DNA of 64,000 nt, taken from Humibacter ginsenosidimutans (GTDB taxonomy: Bacteria > Actinomycetota > Actinomycetes > Actinomycetales > Microbacteriaceae). The stretch spans positions 248,001 through 312,000 of the forward strand of contig NZ_CP042305.1 of assembly GCF_007859675.1 (NCBI RefSeq), given 5' to 3'. The position numbers and the translations under genes were made by a program. Below are positions 53,607 through 61,873 of this stretch, in pieces. The notes beneath the pieces were generated by a model. That model did not search any database and was not told where the DNA came from. It saw only the letters and a program-made list of their open reading frames with translations. Position 1 is the stretch's first letter, and every line of letters starts with the position of its first letter.

Positions 53607-53626
53607 CGCAGCTCCTTCAGACTCGG

Positions 53627-54823
53627 TCAGCCGACCGTCTTCGACCAGCTGGAGCCGAGCAGCGAACCGGCCTTGGTGGCCTGGTCTGCCGTGAGCTGCA
53701 CGAAGTTCTTCGGCGGCTCACCCACGGACTTCAGCGTGCTCTCGTCCACGGTCTTGTTCGAGATCATGGCCTGCAGGGTGGCCGGATAGGCGCCGGAGGC
53801 CAGGTACAGGTTCTGCACCTCGGGGCTGTACAGGTACTCCTCCCACAGGCGAGCGGCCGCCGGGTTCGGGCCGTCGGCGTTGATCGCCTGGTTGTAGTAG
53901 CTGCCCAGTGCCGTGCCGGGAAGCACCACGGTCTTCCAGTTCGGGTTGCCCGCCGAACCGCCCGCCGGACCCCAAGCCAGGTTGTTGTAGCTCCACTGGA
54001 TGACCACGGGCGTCTCGCCCGAGTTCACCGTGGCCTGCGTCGGCAGCACGGAGAGGAAGTTGCCGGCCTTCTTCAGCTTGCCGAAGAAGTCGATGCCCGG
54101 CTGGATGTCGTCGGCCGTGCCGCCCGACTGGAGGTTGGCCCAATAGACAGCGCTCGCAGCCTCGTTGGCCTGGGTCGGGTCGCCCTTGATGGCGACCTTG
54201 CCCTTGTAGTCGGAGCCGAGCAGGTCGTCGATGCTCTTCGGCGCCTTCTTGATCACCTTGGAGTCGTAGCCGATCGACATCAGGCCGGTGTAGTCGTAGT
54301 ACCACTTGCCTTTCGCGTCTTTGTAGTCGGCGGGCAGGTCGGCCCAGTTCTTCACCTTGTAGTCGGCGAGCAGGTCGAGATTGTCGTCGAGAACGGCGGT
54401 GCCGAGGTCGAACACGTCGGGGGCGGTGCTCTGCCCCTTCTGCGACTTCGCCGCGGCGACCTCGTCGGCGCTGGAACCGTTCGGGTTCTCCGAGTTGATC
54501 TTGATGTTCGGGTACTTCTTCTGGAAGCCGGCGATGATCTTGCCGTAGTTCGCCCACGACGGCGGCAGGGTGATCACGTTGAGGTGGCCCTCCTTGTTCG
54601 CCGCTGCGACGAGACCCGCCATGCCGCCGAAGTCGGCGGCGCTTGTCGCCTTCTGCGCCTGCTCGAGCGTGAGGGTCTTCGCGTCTGCGGCGTTCGCCGT
54701 GTTCGCTCCGCTGCCTGCGCAGGCCGTGAGCGAGAGGGCGACGACCGTCGCCAGGGCGGCGGTCGCGAGAATGCGCTTGCCGCCTCGCGTGCCCGCGGTG
54801 CGGGCGATCGCGCGTAGTTCCAT
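53627..54823 (-). CDS. ABC transporter substrate-binding lipoprotein (2-aminoethylphosphonate type)
   Basis: This extracellular lipoprotein has 398 residues, a lipobox LTAC with Cys35 and a periplasmic-binding fold of the spermidine/iron/aminoethylphosphonate family (VITLPPSWANYGKIIAGFQKK near the start, DVFDLGTAVLDDN, YYDYTGLMSIGYD). The ATG at 54823 has AAAGGA upstream. It feeds the two permeases downstream. The substrate is inferred from the FAD oxidase and PhnX-like hydrolase beside it. Confidence 0.9.
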   Translation of the reverse strand: MELRAIARTAGTRGGKRILATAALATVVALSLTACAGSGANTANAADAKTLTLEQAQKATSAADFGGMAGLVAAANKEGHLNVITLPPSWANYGKIIAGFQKKYPNIKINSENPNGSSADEVAAAKSQKGQSTAPDVFDLGTAVLDDNLDLLADYKVKNWADLPADYKDAKGKWYYDYTGLMSIGYDSKVIKKAPKSIDDLLGSDYKGKVAIKGDPTQANEAASAVYWANLQSGGTADDIQPGIDFFGKLKKAGNFLSVLPTQATVNSGETPVVIQWSYNNLAWGPAGGSAGNPNWKTVVLPGTALGSYYNQAINADGPNPAAARLWEEYLYSPEVQNLYLASGAYPATLQAMISNKTVDESTLKSVGEPPKNFVQLTADQATKAGSLLGSSWSKTVG

Positions 54824-54885
54824 GTCCGTGTCCTTTACGGTTCGGTGTTCGGGTGTGTCTTGGTGGTCGGTGAAGTCGTGGGGGC

Positions 54886-56091
54886 TCACGCTGCGGTGTG
54901 GGCCTGTCGGGAGGAGACGAGCTCGTCGAGAACGGCACGCGCGAGCCCGAAGCCCGTCGTCATGCCGATGCCGCTGGTGACGGATGCCACGACCACCCCG
55001 GGCTCCGGGCTCGCCATCAGGAACGGCCCGGTCGGGGCGGAGGCGTACACGCCCCGCCAGCGCCGCAGCACCGTGAGGTCGGGCACGCCGAACAGCAGGC
55101 GGAACTGGTCGAGCAGCAGCTCGTCGACCTCTTCGGCCTCGAACGGCGTGAGCGTGGTGTCGTAGTGGTGGGTGTCGCCGATCACGATGCGACCGTTCGC
55201 CCGCTGCGTGAACATGAGGTTCACGGTGTTCTCTAACAGCTCGGGCGCGGACTCGGCGAGTTCGGCACGCACCCTCTGCGCGGAGTCCGTGCTCGCGAAG
55301 CCGTCGTAGCGCAGCAGCGAGGTGCCGGTGAACACTCCGGGGGCGACGGTCATGCCGGAGGGTGCCTCGATCTCCATCATGCGCAGGCGGCAGCGCTGCA
55401 CCCCCGCCTCGGCGGCGAGCTCGGGGTAGTGTCTGTCCACGTCGTGTCCGACGGCGAGCACGACCGTCTCGGCCGTGTACTCCCGCCGGTTCGTGCGCAC
55501 GAGCCCGCCCGAGATCTCGAGCACGTTCTCGCCGTACCGCAGGTCGGCGCCGCGCTCCGCGATCGCCGCGGCGAGCGCCGGGATCGCGTCGGGGGAGTCG
55601 ACGCGCAGATCGAGAGGGAGGTGCGCGCCGGCGACGAGGCCGGGCGAGTCGAAGCCCGCCAGCCGCGCGGCCTCGGCGGGGGTGAGCATCCTCACGGCGT
55701 CGTCGCGCAGCGCGTGAAACTCCTCGAGCACGTCGGCCTCCGCCTGCGTGCGGGCCAGCACCACCGTGCCGTCGGTGCGCACCGGGATGCCCGCGACGGC
55801 TCCCGCCTGCAGCCACGTCTCGCGGGCATCCATCGCGTACTCCAGCGCGAGACCCGACTGCGCGGTGGCGCACAGGTGCCCGAAGTTCCGGATGCTCGCA
55901 CCCACCGCGCGCTCGTCGCGCTCGATCACGATGACCGACATCCCGCGCAGCACGGCGTGCCAGGCGTGGGCGAGCCCCACGATGCCCGCACCGACCACGA
56001 TGAGGTCGGCGTGCGGGGCGATGGCGGAGGAGTCGTCGGAAGTCACGGCTCGAGTCTGCAGGGACGAAGGCGGCGGATCGGCCGATTCCAT
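54886..56091 (-). CDS. FAD-dependent amine oxidoreductase of phosphonate catabolism (TIGR03364-like)
   Basis: This DAO-type FAD oxidoreductase of about 401 residues has the dinucleotide motif VVGAGIVGLAHAWHA, IRNFGHL near residue 70, and a C-terminal FAD contact SGIGMTTGFGLA. The family, related to glycine and D-amino-acid oxidases, is known from clusters with PhnX-like hydrolases and phosphonate transporters. It should oxidise an amino- or methylamino-phosphonate to an aldehyde. The ATG at 56091 is the longest start; a GTG at 56046 is likely too. No signal peptide is seen. Confidence 0.88.
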   Translation of the reverse strand: MESADPPPSSLQTRAVTSDDSSAIAPHADLIVVGAGIVGLAHAWHAVLRGMSVIVIERDERAVGASIRNFGHLCATAQSGLALEYAMDARETWLQAGAVAGIPVRTDGTVVLARTQAEADVLEEFHALRDDAVRMLTPAEAARLAGFDSPGLVAGAHLPLDLRVDSPDAIPALAAAIAERGADLRYGENVLEISGGLVRTNRREYTAETVVLAVGHDVDRHYPELAAEAGVQRCRLRMMEIEAPSGMTVAPGVFTGTSLLRYDGFASTDSAQRVRAELAESAPELLENTVNLMFTQRANGRIVIGDTHHYDTTLTPFEAEEVDELLLDQFRLLFGVPDLTVLRRWRGVYASAPTGPFLMASPEPGVVVASVTSGIGMTTGFGLARAVLDELVSSRQAHTAA

Positions 56092-56107
56092 CCACTTGTC
56101 ATGAGAT

Positions 56108-56156
56108 GTTCACCTGACAGGAAATCGCGGCGATTCGAGGCAAACATCGGGTGAAC
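56108..56156. promoter_or_regulatory. PHO-box-like half units between the divergent phosphonate genes
   Basis: GTTCACCTGAC on the plus strand (56108-56118) and GTTCACCCGAT on the minus strand (56146-56156) each match the 11-base PHO unit at about 9 positions. Neither has a convincing second direct repeat. Candidate only. Confidence 0.3.
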
Positions 56157-56200
56157 AGGCGGTGTCCGAAGGGGCTGTCTTGTTGTCCGGTGTCGACATC

Positions 56201-56206
56201 TATAGT
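56201..56206 (+). promoter_or_regulatory. Leaderless -10 box of the GntR gene
   Basis: TATAGT lies 6 bases before the ATG at 56213, so transcription should begin at or next to the start codon. There is no ribosome binding site. Confidence 0.55.
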
Positions 56207-56212
56207 CAAGCT

Positions 56213-56998
56213 ATGACGGTGCCTCTCCACGAACGCGTTCGCACGAGCATCAGGGACCGCATCCTCAGCGGCGACCTCGTCGCGGGTGACACACTGCCCA
56301 GCGAGGCGGAGCTGTGCGCACAGTTCGGGGCCTCCCGTGGCCCGGTACGTCAGGCCATCTCGGCGCTGAGCGCCGAGGGCCTGATCGAGACCAGTCAGGG
56401 CAAGGTGCCCACGGTGAGCAGGCTGCCGCTGAAGCAGCCGATCGACGACTTCTTCTCGTTCTCCGCCTGGGTCACGGCCATCGGCCGCATACCCGGCCAG
56501 CACACTGTGGAGATCGCCCTCCGCAGGGCCGACCCGGTGCTGTCCGCCGAGCTTCGCGTCGATGACGACGAGAACATCGTGCAGCTGTTGCGGGTGCGCT
56601 CCATCGACGCAGAGCCCACCATGCTGGAGCGCACGGCGTTCGTGGCGTGGGTCGGCCGCATGCTGTTCGACTTCGACACCGACTCCGGGTCGATCTTCGG
56701 GCACCTGATCGAACAGGGCGTTCCGCTCGACCACGGCGAGCACACCATCGACGCGGTCGCCGCCGATGAGCAGGACGCCCTCCACCTGTCCGTTCCCGTC
56801 GGCTCGCCGCTGCTGCGCGTGCGTCGCGTCACCACCTCGCGCGACGGCGAGGTGCTCGAGTACTCCGACGATCGCTACCGGCCCGATCGCGCCGATCTCG
56901 TGGTGCGCAACGCGAGAACGCCGACCAGCCAGCGCGTCTTCGTCACCCGTCAACTCACCCCGGAGACCTCCGGAGACACCAGCAGGAGAACACCGTGA
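56213..56998 (+). CDS. GntR family regulator with UTRA domain (phosphonate cluster)
   Basis: This 261-residue HutC/PhnF-type regulator has an N-terminal winged helix (PLHERVRTSIRDRILSGDLV, then AGDTLPSEAELCAQFGASRGPVRQAI) and a C-terminal UTRA ligand-binding domain (PMLERTAFVAWVG region, ending EYSDDRYRPDRADL). It is divergent from the transporter and oxidase genes and coupled by GTGA to the PhnX-like hydrolase. It is probably the cluster's local repressor, sensing a phosphonate or pathway intermediate. The leaderless ATG at 56213 fits a -10 box. Confidence 0.9.
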   Translation: MTVPLHERVRTSIRDRILSGDLVAGDTLPSEAELCAQFGASRGPVRQAISALSAEGLIETSQGKVPTVSRLPLKQPIDDFFSFSAWVTAIGRIPGQHTVEIALRRADPVLSAELRVDDDENIVQLLRVRSIDAEPTMLERTAFVAWVGRMLFDFDTDSGSIFGHLIEQGVPLDHGEHTIDAVAADEQDALHLSVPVGSPLLRVRRVTTSRDGEVLEYSDDRYRPDRADLVVRNARTPTSQRVFVTRQLTPETSGDTSRRTP

Positions 56999-57690
56999 CC
57001 ATTCGACTCGTCTGCCTCGACATGGCAGGAACGACCATCGACGAAGGCGGTGTCGTCTACGACGTGCTCCGCTCCAGCGTCGAGAACGCCACCGGCCGCC
57101 GGGTCGCCGACGACGTGCTCGCGCGGTGGACCGGCACCGACAAGCACGGGGCGATCACCGGACTCCTCACCGAGATCGGCGACGACCCGGCGCGTGCCGA
57201 CGAGGTCTTCGCCGTCTTCTCGAGGAGGCTCGACGAGGCCTACGCCGCCACGCAGGCCACGCTCTTCCACGGCGTGCGCAAGGCGGTCAGGAGTCTGCGC
57301 AGCCACGGCGTGAAGGTCGCGCTGCAGACCGGGTACACGCTCGAGGTGGCGGCGCCGCTGCTGGATGCCGTGGGCTGGCGCATCGGCCACGACATCGACG
57401 CCATCGCCACGGCCGACGACGTCTCCGCCTCCAGGCCCGCTCCGTACCTCGTGTTCCGCACCATGGAGGCCACGGGGGTGCGCAGCGTCGACGAGGTGCT
57501 GGTCGCAGGGGACACCCCGAACGACCTCGGCGCCGGGCACAACGCCGGTGCGAGGTACGTGGTCGGGGTGCTGACCGGCGCGGCCGATGCGGTGCAGCTG
57601 GGCAGGCATCCGCACACGCACCTGCTTCCCGGTGTCGCCGACATCCCGGCGCTCCTGGCAGAGGCGGGGGAGTTGCCTGCAGGGGGCTGA
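56995..57690 (+). CDS. Phosphonatase-like HAD hydrolase (TIGR03351-like)
   Basis: This 231-residue HAD enzyme resembles phosphonoacetaldehyde hydrolase. The nucleophile is Asp9 in LDMAGTTID, the DxAGT form used by phosphonatases. Lys50 in the cap (WTGTDKHGAI) sits where PhnX forms a Schiff base with the aldehyde. Arg147 replaces the usual HAD lysine, and the acidic motif is GDTPNDLGA. These features suggest cleavage of the C-P bond of a 2-oxo-ethylphosphonate. There is no PhnW transaminase; the FAD oxidase probably makes the aldehyde. The GTG start overlaps the GntR gene. Confidence 0.9.
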   Translation: MTIRLVCLDMAGTTIDEGGVVYDVLRSSVENATGRRVADDVLARWTGTDKHGAITGLLTEIGDDPARADEVFAVFSRRLDEAYAATQATLFHGVRKAVRSLRSHGVKVALQTGYTLEVAAPLLDAVGWRIGHDIDAIATADDVSASRPAPYLVFRTMEATGVRSVDEVLVAGDTPNDLGAGHNAGARYVVGVLTGAADAVQLGRHPHTHLLPGVADIPALLAEAGELPAGG

Positions 57691-57793
57691 CGCCGACGGA
57701 TGCACGCAGGTAGCGTTGCCGACGAGAGCGCACTTCCGGTTCACAGCGTCTTTCGGAGATCCCGGGGGCGGGGCCGGCGAAGGAGAGACACTC

Positions 57794-58207
57794 ATGTCCG
57801 TCGTACTCAGCCCCTACCTGAGCTTTCGCGACAACGCTCGCGAAGCCATGGAGTTCTACCAGACCGTCTTCGGCGGTGACCTCACGGTCAGCACGTTCCG
57901 CGACTTCCACATGCAGGAGGAGCCGAGCGAGCTCGACAAGGTGATGCACTCGCAGTTGACGGCGCCCGGTGGCATCACGCTGATGGCCGCCGACACGCCG
58001 AACCGCATGGACCACACGCCCGGCGGTGCCGTCACGATCTCGCTGAGCGGTGACGACGAGCCGACGCTGCGCGGGTACTGGGATCGGCTCTCCGATGGCG
58101 CGAACATCAGCCAGCAGCTCTCGCAGGCGCCGTGGGGAGACTGGTTCGGCCAGCTCGTCGACCGCTTCGGGGTCGCCTGGATGATGGACATCTCGGCTCA
58201 GGGCTGA
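57794..58207 (+). CDS. VOC family (PhnB-like) protein
   Basis: This 137-residue PhnB-like VOC protein starts LSPYLSFRDNAREAMEFYQTVFGGDL and ends APWGDWFGQLVDRFGVAWMMDIS. The ATG at 57794 follows AGGAG. Although next to the phosphonate cluster, the PhnB family is not established as a phosphonate enzyme, and a 103-base gap separates it from the hydrolase gene. It lies 10 bases before the LigD-type polymerase. The function is unknown. Confidence 0.9.
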   Translation: MSVVLSPYLSFRDNAREAMEFYQTVFGGDLTVSTFRDFHMQEEPSELDKVMHSQLTAPGGITLMAADTPNRMDHTPGGAVTISLSGDDEPTLRGYWDRLSDGANISQQLSQAPWGDWFGQLVDRFGVAWMMDISAQG

Positions 58208-58217
58208 GCGGTCATCC

Positions 58218-59270
58218 ATGGCAGACGAGACAACGCTCGACGTCAACGGCCCGCACGGCGTGCGCCGGGTGCGCATCAGCCACCCGGGCCGGGTGGTGTA
58301 TCCGCAGGTGGGGATCACGAAGCTCGATCTCGCGCACTACGCGATCGCGGTGGCCGAGCCGTTCCTGGCGGCCAACGGCGACCGGCCCGTGTCGCTGCAG
58401 AGGTTCAGGGACACGATCGACGGCGAACAGTTCTTCTCGAAGAACCCGCCGCGCGGCACGCCCGACTATGTGCGCGACGTGACGGTCGTCTACCCGAGCG
58501 CCAGGTCGCATCCCCAGCTCGTGCTCGACGAGCCCGCGTCGATCGTCTGGGCCGTGCAGATGGGCACCGTCGTGTTCCATCCGTGGGCGTCGCGGGCCGA
58601 AGACTCCGACAACCCCGATCAGCTCCGCATCGATCTCGATCCGCAGCCCGGCACCGACTTCTCCGACGCGATCCCGGCAGCGACCGAGTTGCGTGCCGTT
58701 CTCGCGGAAGCGGGTCTGGATGCGTTTGTGAAGACCTCGGGCAACCGCGGCCTGCACGTGTTCGCGCCCATCCGACCCGAGCACGAGTTCCTCGATGTGC
58801 GCCACGCTGTCATCGCGGCCGCTCGCGAGCTGGAGCGTCGCATGCCGGATGCCGTCACCACGGCCTGGTGGAAAGAGGAGCGCGGAGAGAAGATCTTCGT
58901 CGACTTCAACCAGGCGAACCGCGACCGCACGATGGCGGGTGCGTACAGCCCGCGGGCGCTGGCACACGCATCCGTCTCGGCCCCCGTCACCTGGGACGAG
59001 CTCGAGTCTGTCGATCCGCACGACTTCACCGTGCTCACCATGCCGCAGCGGCTGGCCGATGCCGGAGATCCGTGGGCGGATTTCGGGGCGCACCCCGGCA
59101 GCATCGACGTGTTGCTGTCGTGGTGGCGGCGCGACACCGAGAACGGCCTCGGCGAGCTTCCGTTCCCTCCCGACTTCCCGAAGATGCCGGGCGAGCCGCC
59201 GCGCGTGCAGCCCAGCAAGAAGGTCGACGCCAACTGGGACGCCGCAGGCAACCGCGTCGACGAGGCCTGA
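58218..59270 (+). CDS. LigD-type DNA polymerase/primase domain protein
   Basis: This 350-residue stand-alone polymerase domain of the archaeo-eukaryotic primase fold is found in bacterial LigD and related PrimPols of non-homologous end joining. The metal-binding pair is in LRIDLDPQPG, and KTSGNRGLHVF, VWAVQMGTVVFHPW and VDFNQANRDRTMAGAYSPRA are typical. It converges on an ATP-dependent ligase gene, so two LigD activities sit on facing genes. No Ku gene and no 3'-phosphoesterase domain are seen in the window. Confidence 0.93.
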   Translation: MADETTLDVNGPHGVRRVRISHPGRVVYPQVGITKLDLAHYAIAVAEPFLAANGDRPVSLQRFRDTIDGEQFFSKNPPRGTPDYVRDVTVVYPSARSHPQLVLDEPASIVWAVQMGTVVFHPWASRAEDSDNPDQLRIDLDPQPGTDFSDAIPAATELRAVLAEAGLDAFVKTSGNRGLHVFAPIRPEHEFLDVRHAVIAAARELERRMPDAVTTAWWKEERGEKIFVDFNQANRDRTMAGAYSPRALAHASVSAPVTWDELESVDPHDFTVLTMPQRLADAGDPWADFGAHPGSIDVLLSWWRRDTENGLGELPFPPDFPKMPGEPPRVQPSKKVDANWDAAGNRVDEA

Positions 59271-59319
59271 GCGGCGCAACGACACTCTGCTCCCTGAGGG
59301 CGTGCAGCGAGTCGAACGG

Positions 59320-60378
59320 TCAGGCCAGCACGTCGCCCAGGTCGTACGCCGCAGGCTGATCGAGCTGGTCGAAGGTGCATGAGCGAGGCTCGCGGTCGTC
59401 GCGCCACCGTTCGAACTGCACGGTGTGCCTGAAGCGCGCACCCTCGAGCTGGTCGTAGCGCACCTCGAGCACACGCTCCGGGCGCAGCGTGACGAACGAG
59501 ACATCCTTGCTCGACGAGAAGCGGCTCCGCTCGCCCTCTCCGGTCACCGCATTGCCCTCGGCGTCGCGCTCGACCAGCGGTTCCAACTCGTCGACGAGCT
59601 CGAGTCGGCGTGCGTTGCTGAACGCGGATGCGCCGCCAACGCTCCGCAATGCCCCGTCGCTGTCGTAGAGACCGAGCAGCAGCGATCCCACGCCACGTCC
59701 GCTGGAGTGCACGCGGTAGCCGATCAGCACGACGTCGGCCGTGCGGTGATGCTTCACCTTGAGCATCGTGCGCTTGCCAGGGGCATAGGGGGCGGCGAGC
59801 GGCTTCGCCACAACCCCGTCGAGCCCGGCGCCCTCGAACTCCACGAGCCATCGCCTGGCAGTCTCGACGTCGGTCGTGGTCTGGCACAGGTGCAGCGGCT
59901 CGACCCACGGCGCCGCGAGCTGCTCCAGCGCGGCGCGGCGCTCGGCGAACGGCTGCTCCATCAGATCCTCGCCGTCGAGGGCGAGCAGATCGAAGGCCAC
60001 GAACATCGCCGGCGTCGTCTCCGCGAGCAGGGCGATGCGGGTTGCGGCCGGATGGATGCGCTGCGACAACGCCTCCCAGTCGAGTCGCTCCTCGCCCCTC
60101 GTTCCGCGACGCAGCACGATCTCCCCGTCGAGCACGCAGCGCGGCAACTGCCAGGCGAATGCCGAGACCAGCTCGGGAAAATACCTGGTCAGCGGCTTGG
60201 AACCGCGGCTGCCGATCTCGACGTCCCGTCGGCCGTGGGCATCCGCCTCGCCGACCGCGACGATGCCGCGGAATCCGTCCCACTTCGGTTCGTACGAGAG
60301 GCCGCCCGGCACGGAGTCCGGGACGGGGACGCCGTCGACGGCTTTGGCGAGCATGGGCGCCACGAGGGATTCAGCCAT
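59320..60378 (-). CDS. ATP-dependent DNA ligase (LigC/LigD ligase-domain type)
   Basis: This 352-residue ligase has the nucleotidyl-lysine motif EPKWDG (Lys32), then motifs CVLDGEIVLRRG, MFVAFDLLALDGED, GLDGVVAKPLAAPY and RTMLKVKHHRTADVV. An OB-fold domain follows. The ATG at 60378 gives the family start MAESLVAPMLAKA. It faces the LigD-type polymerase and follows the AlkA gene on the same strand by 14 bases. It probably seals breaks in end joining or in base-excision repair with the neighbouring glycosylase. Confidence 0.93.
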   Translation of the reverse strand: MAESLVAPMLAKAVDGVPVPDSVPGGLSYEPKWDGFRGIVAVGEADAHGRRDVEIGSRGSKPLTRYFPELVSAFAWQLPRCVLDGEIVLRRGTRGEERLDWEALSQRIHPAATRIALLAETTPAMFVAFDLLALDGEDLMEQPFAERRAALEQLAAPWVEPLHLCQTTTDVETARRWLVEFEGAGLDGVVAKPLAAPYAPGKRTMLKVKHHRTADVVLIGYRVHSSGRGVGSLLLGLYDSDGALRSVGGASAFSNARRLELVDELEPLVERDAEGNAVTGEGERSRFSSSKDVSFVTLRPERVLEVRYDQLEGARFRHTVQFERWRDDREPRSCTFDQLDQPAAYDLGDVLA

Positions 60379-60392
60379 GTGCCGATCATGCC

Positions 60393-61295
60393 TCAGGCCG
60401 ACGACGTGCGGGAGAACGCGTCGGCGGTCCACAGCTGCATCGTGGCGTACGCCCGCCACGGTCGCCAGCGTTCGCCGAGCTCCGACGCGGCGGCCGGCGT
60501 CACGCCGCCGAGGGCCCTGCGCAGCACGAGGTCGCCGACGGGGTAGGCATCGGGATCGCGCAGCACCCGCAGAGCCAGGTAGTCCACGGTCCACGGTCCG
60601 ATGCCCGGCAGCGCGAGCAATGCGGAGCGCACCGTGGCCGCATCCTCGCCGCGTCGCACGCGCAGCCCGTCGGCGAACGCCGCAGCGACGGCGATCACCG
60701 TGCGGGCCCTCGCGAGCGGGATGCCGACTGCGGCGCGCAGCTGATCGAGGTCGGCGTCCGCGACGACGCGCGCCTCGGGAAACGCGAGCAGCTCGCCGGG
60801 TCCTGGCGCTCCGTAGGCGGCCGCGAGCCGCCCGGTGAAGGTGCGGCAGGCGGCCAGAGAGACCTGCTGGCCGAGCACGGTCTGCACGGCGGCCTCGAAG
60901 GCATCGGGATGCCCGATCACCCGCACGGCGGGCCGCTCCCTCACCAGCGGGCCCAGCACCGCGTCACCCGCGAACGCCTCTCCGACGGCGTCGATGTCCG
61001 TGTCGAGGTCGAACCACTCCCGCACGATCTCCGTCGTCTCGGCGTCGCCTCCGCCGAGGATCCGCACGCCGTCGTCGAGCACCGCGACGGTCACGGGAAC
61101 GAGTCCGGATGCCGTGCGCAGCAGCCTCGTCACCGTCCCGTCGTCGAGATCCACGCGCTCCACCCCCGGCACGCTGTGGTTCACGAGCGATCGCAGCACC
61201 ACCTCGCGCTCGAGGTGTCCGGCGAGCGGGCTGCCCGCGGATTCGCGCGATGCCCGCTCGCCCGTCGCCGACCCCGGCGACGCCGGCCCGGTCAC
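60393..61295 (-). CDS. alkA: DNA-3-methyladenine glycosylase II
   Basis: This 300-residue glycosylase has an AlkA N-terminal domain and the HhH-GPD catalytic region: GIGPWTVDY at 231-239 and the catalytic Asp255 in YPVGDL, with QTVLGQQVSLAACRTFTGRL before it. It removes alkylated bases. The GTG at 61295 overlaps the stop of ogt (GTGA). It is the last repair gene of the sigma factor-ogt-alkA operon; the ligase follows 14 bases on. Confidence 0.92.
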   Translation of the reverse strand: MTGPASPGSATGERASRESAGSPLAGHLEREVVLRSLVNHSVPGVERVDLDDGTVTRLLRTASGLVPVTVAVLDDGVRILGGGDAETTEIVREWFDLDTDIDAVGEAFAGDAVLGPLVRERPAVRVIGHPDAFEAAVQTVLGQQVSLAACRTFTGRLAAAYGAPGPGELLAFPEARVVADADLDQLRAAVGIPLARARTVIAVAAAFADGLRVRRGEDAATVRSALLALPGIGPWTVDYLALRVLRDPDAYPVGDLVLRRALGGVTPAAASELGERWRPWRAYATMQLWTADAFSRTSSA

Positions 61296-61873
61296 GCCGC
61301 GGCCTCGAGCGCGAGCAGAGTGCGCTTCGCGTCCAGGCCGCCCGCGTAGCCGCCCAGCGATCCGTCGCCGCGCAGCACCCGATGGCACGGCACGACGATC
61401 GGAAGCGGGTTCGTGGCGCAGGCCGTGCCCACAGCACGGTACGCGCGGGGCCGGCCGGCGGCATCCGCGAGCTCCCCGTAGCTGGCGGTGTGCCCGTAGG
61501 CGATGGTGGGCAGCAGGCGCTGCACCTCGCCGCGGAACCCACGGCTGAGCGCCCGGTCGAGCGGCAGGTCGAAGGCCGTGCGCCGGTGTTCGAAGTACTC
61601 GTCGAGCTCGGCGACCGCATGATCGAGCCGGGCGGGCGCCTCCAGCACCCGCGGGCTCACCCTGTCGGCGAGCGCCTGCAGCACGTCGTCGAAGCCCTCG
61701 CTCTCGAACGCGATGCGTACGATGCCCTGCGTCGTGCTCGCCACGAGCAGCCTGCCAACAGGTGTCTCCGTGTACCGGTAGGCGATGTCGAGCAGTCCGC
61801 GCTCGCCCGCCTCCCGTTGCAGCCGCTCGTGCAGGGCGGAGAGGTGCTCCGTCAGCTCGTTCGTCGCCATCAC
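61292..61873 (-). CDS. ogt: Methylated-DNA--[protein]-cysteine S-methyltransferase
   Basis: This 193-residue suicide methyltransferase repairs O6-alkylguanine. The active site is PCHRVL at 162-167 (Cys163), with the helix-turn-helix region FRGEVQRLLPTIAYGHTASYGELA before it and GGYAGGLDAKRTLL after. It is coupled on both sides: the start overlaps the sigma-factor stop and its stop overlaps the alkA start. With AlkA it makes an alkylation-damage operon. Confidence 0.95.
   Translation of the reverse strand: MMATNELTEHLSALHERLQREAGERGLLDIAYRYTETPVGRLLVASTTQGIVRIAFESEGFDDVLQALADRVSPRVLEAPARLDHAVAELDEYFEHRRTAFDLPLDRALSRGFRGEVQRLLPTIAYGHTASYGELADAAGRPRAYRAVGTACATNPLPIVVPCHRVLRGDGSLGGYAGGLDAKRTLLALEAAA

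Noticed and set aside
53627..56095. One long frame covering the binding protein and part of the oxidase gene
   Set aside because: Only the part from 54823 downstream reads as a lipoprotein; the upstream part is Arg-rich and lies in the wrong frame for the FAD oxidoreductase.
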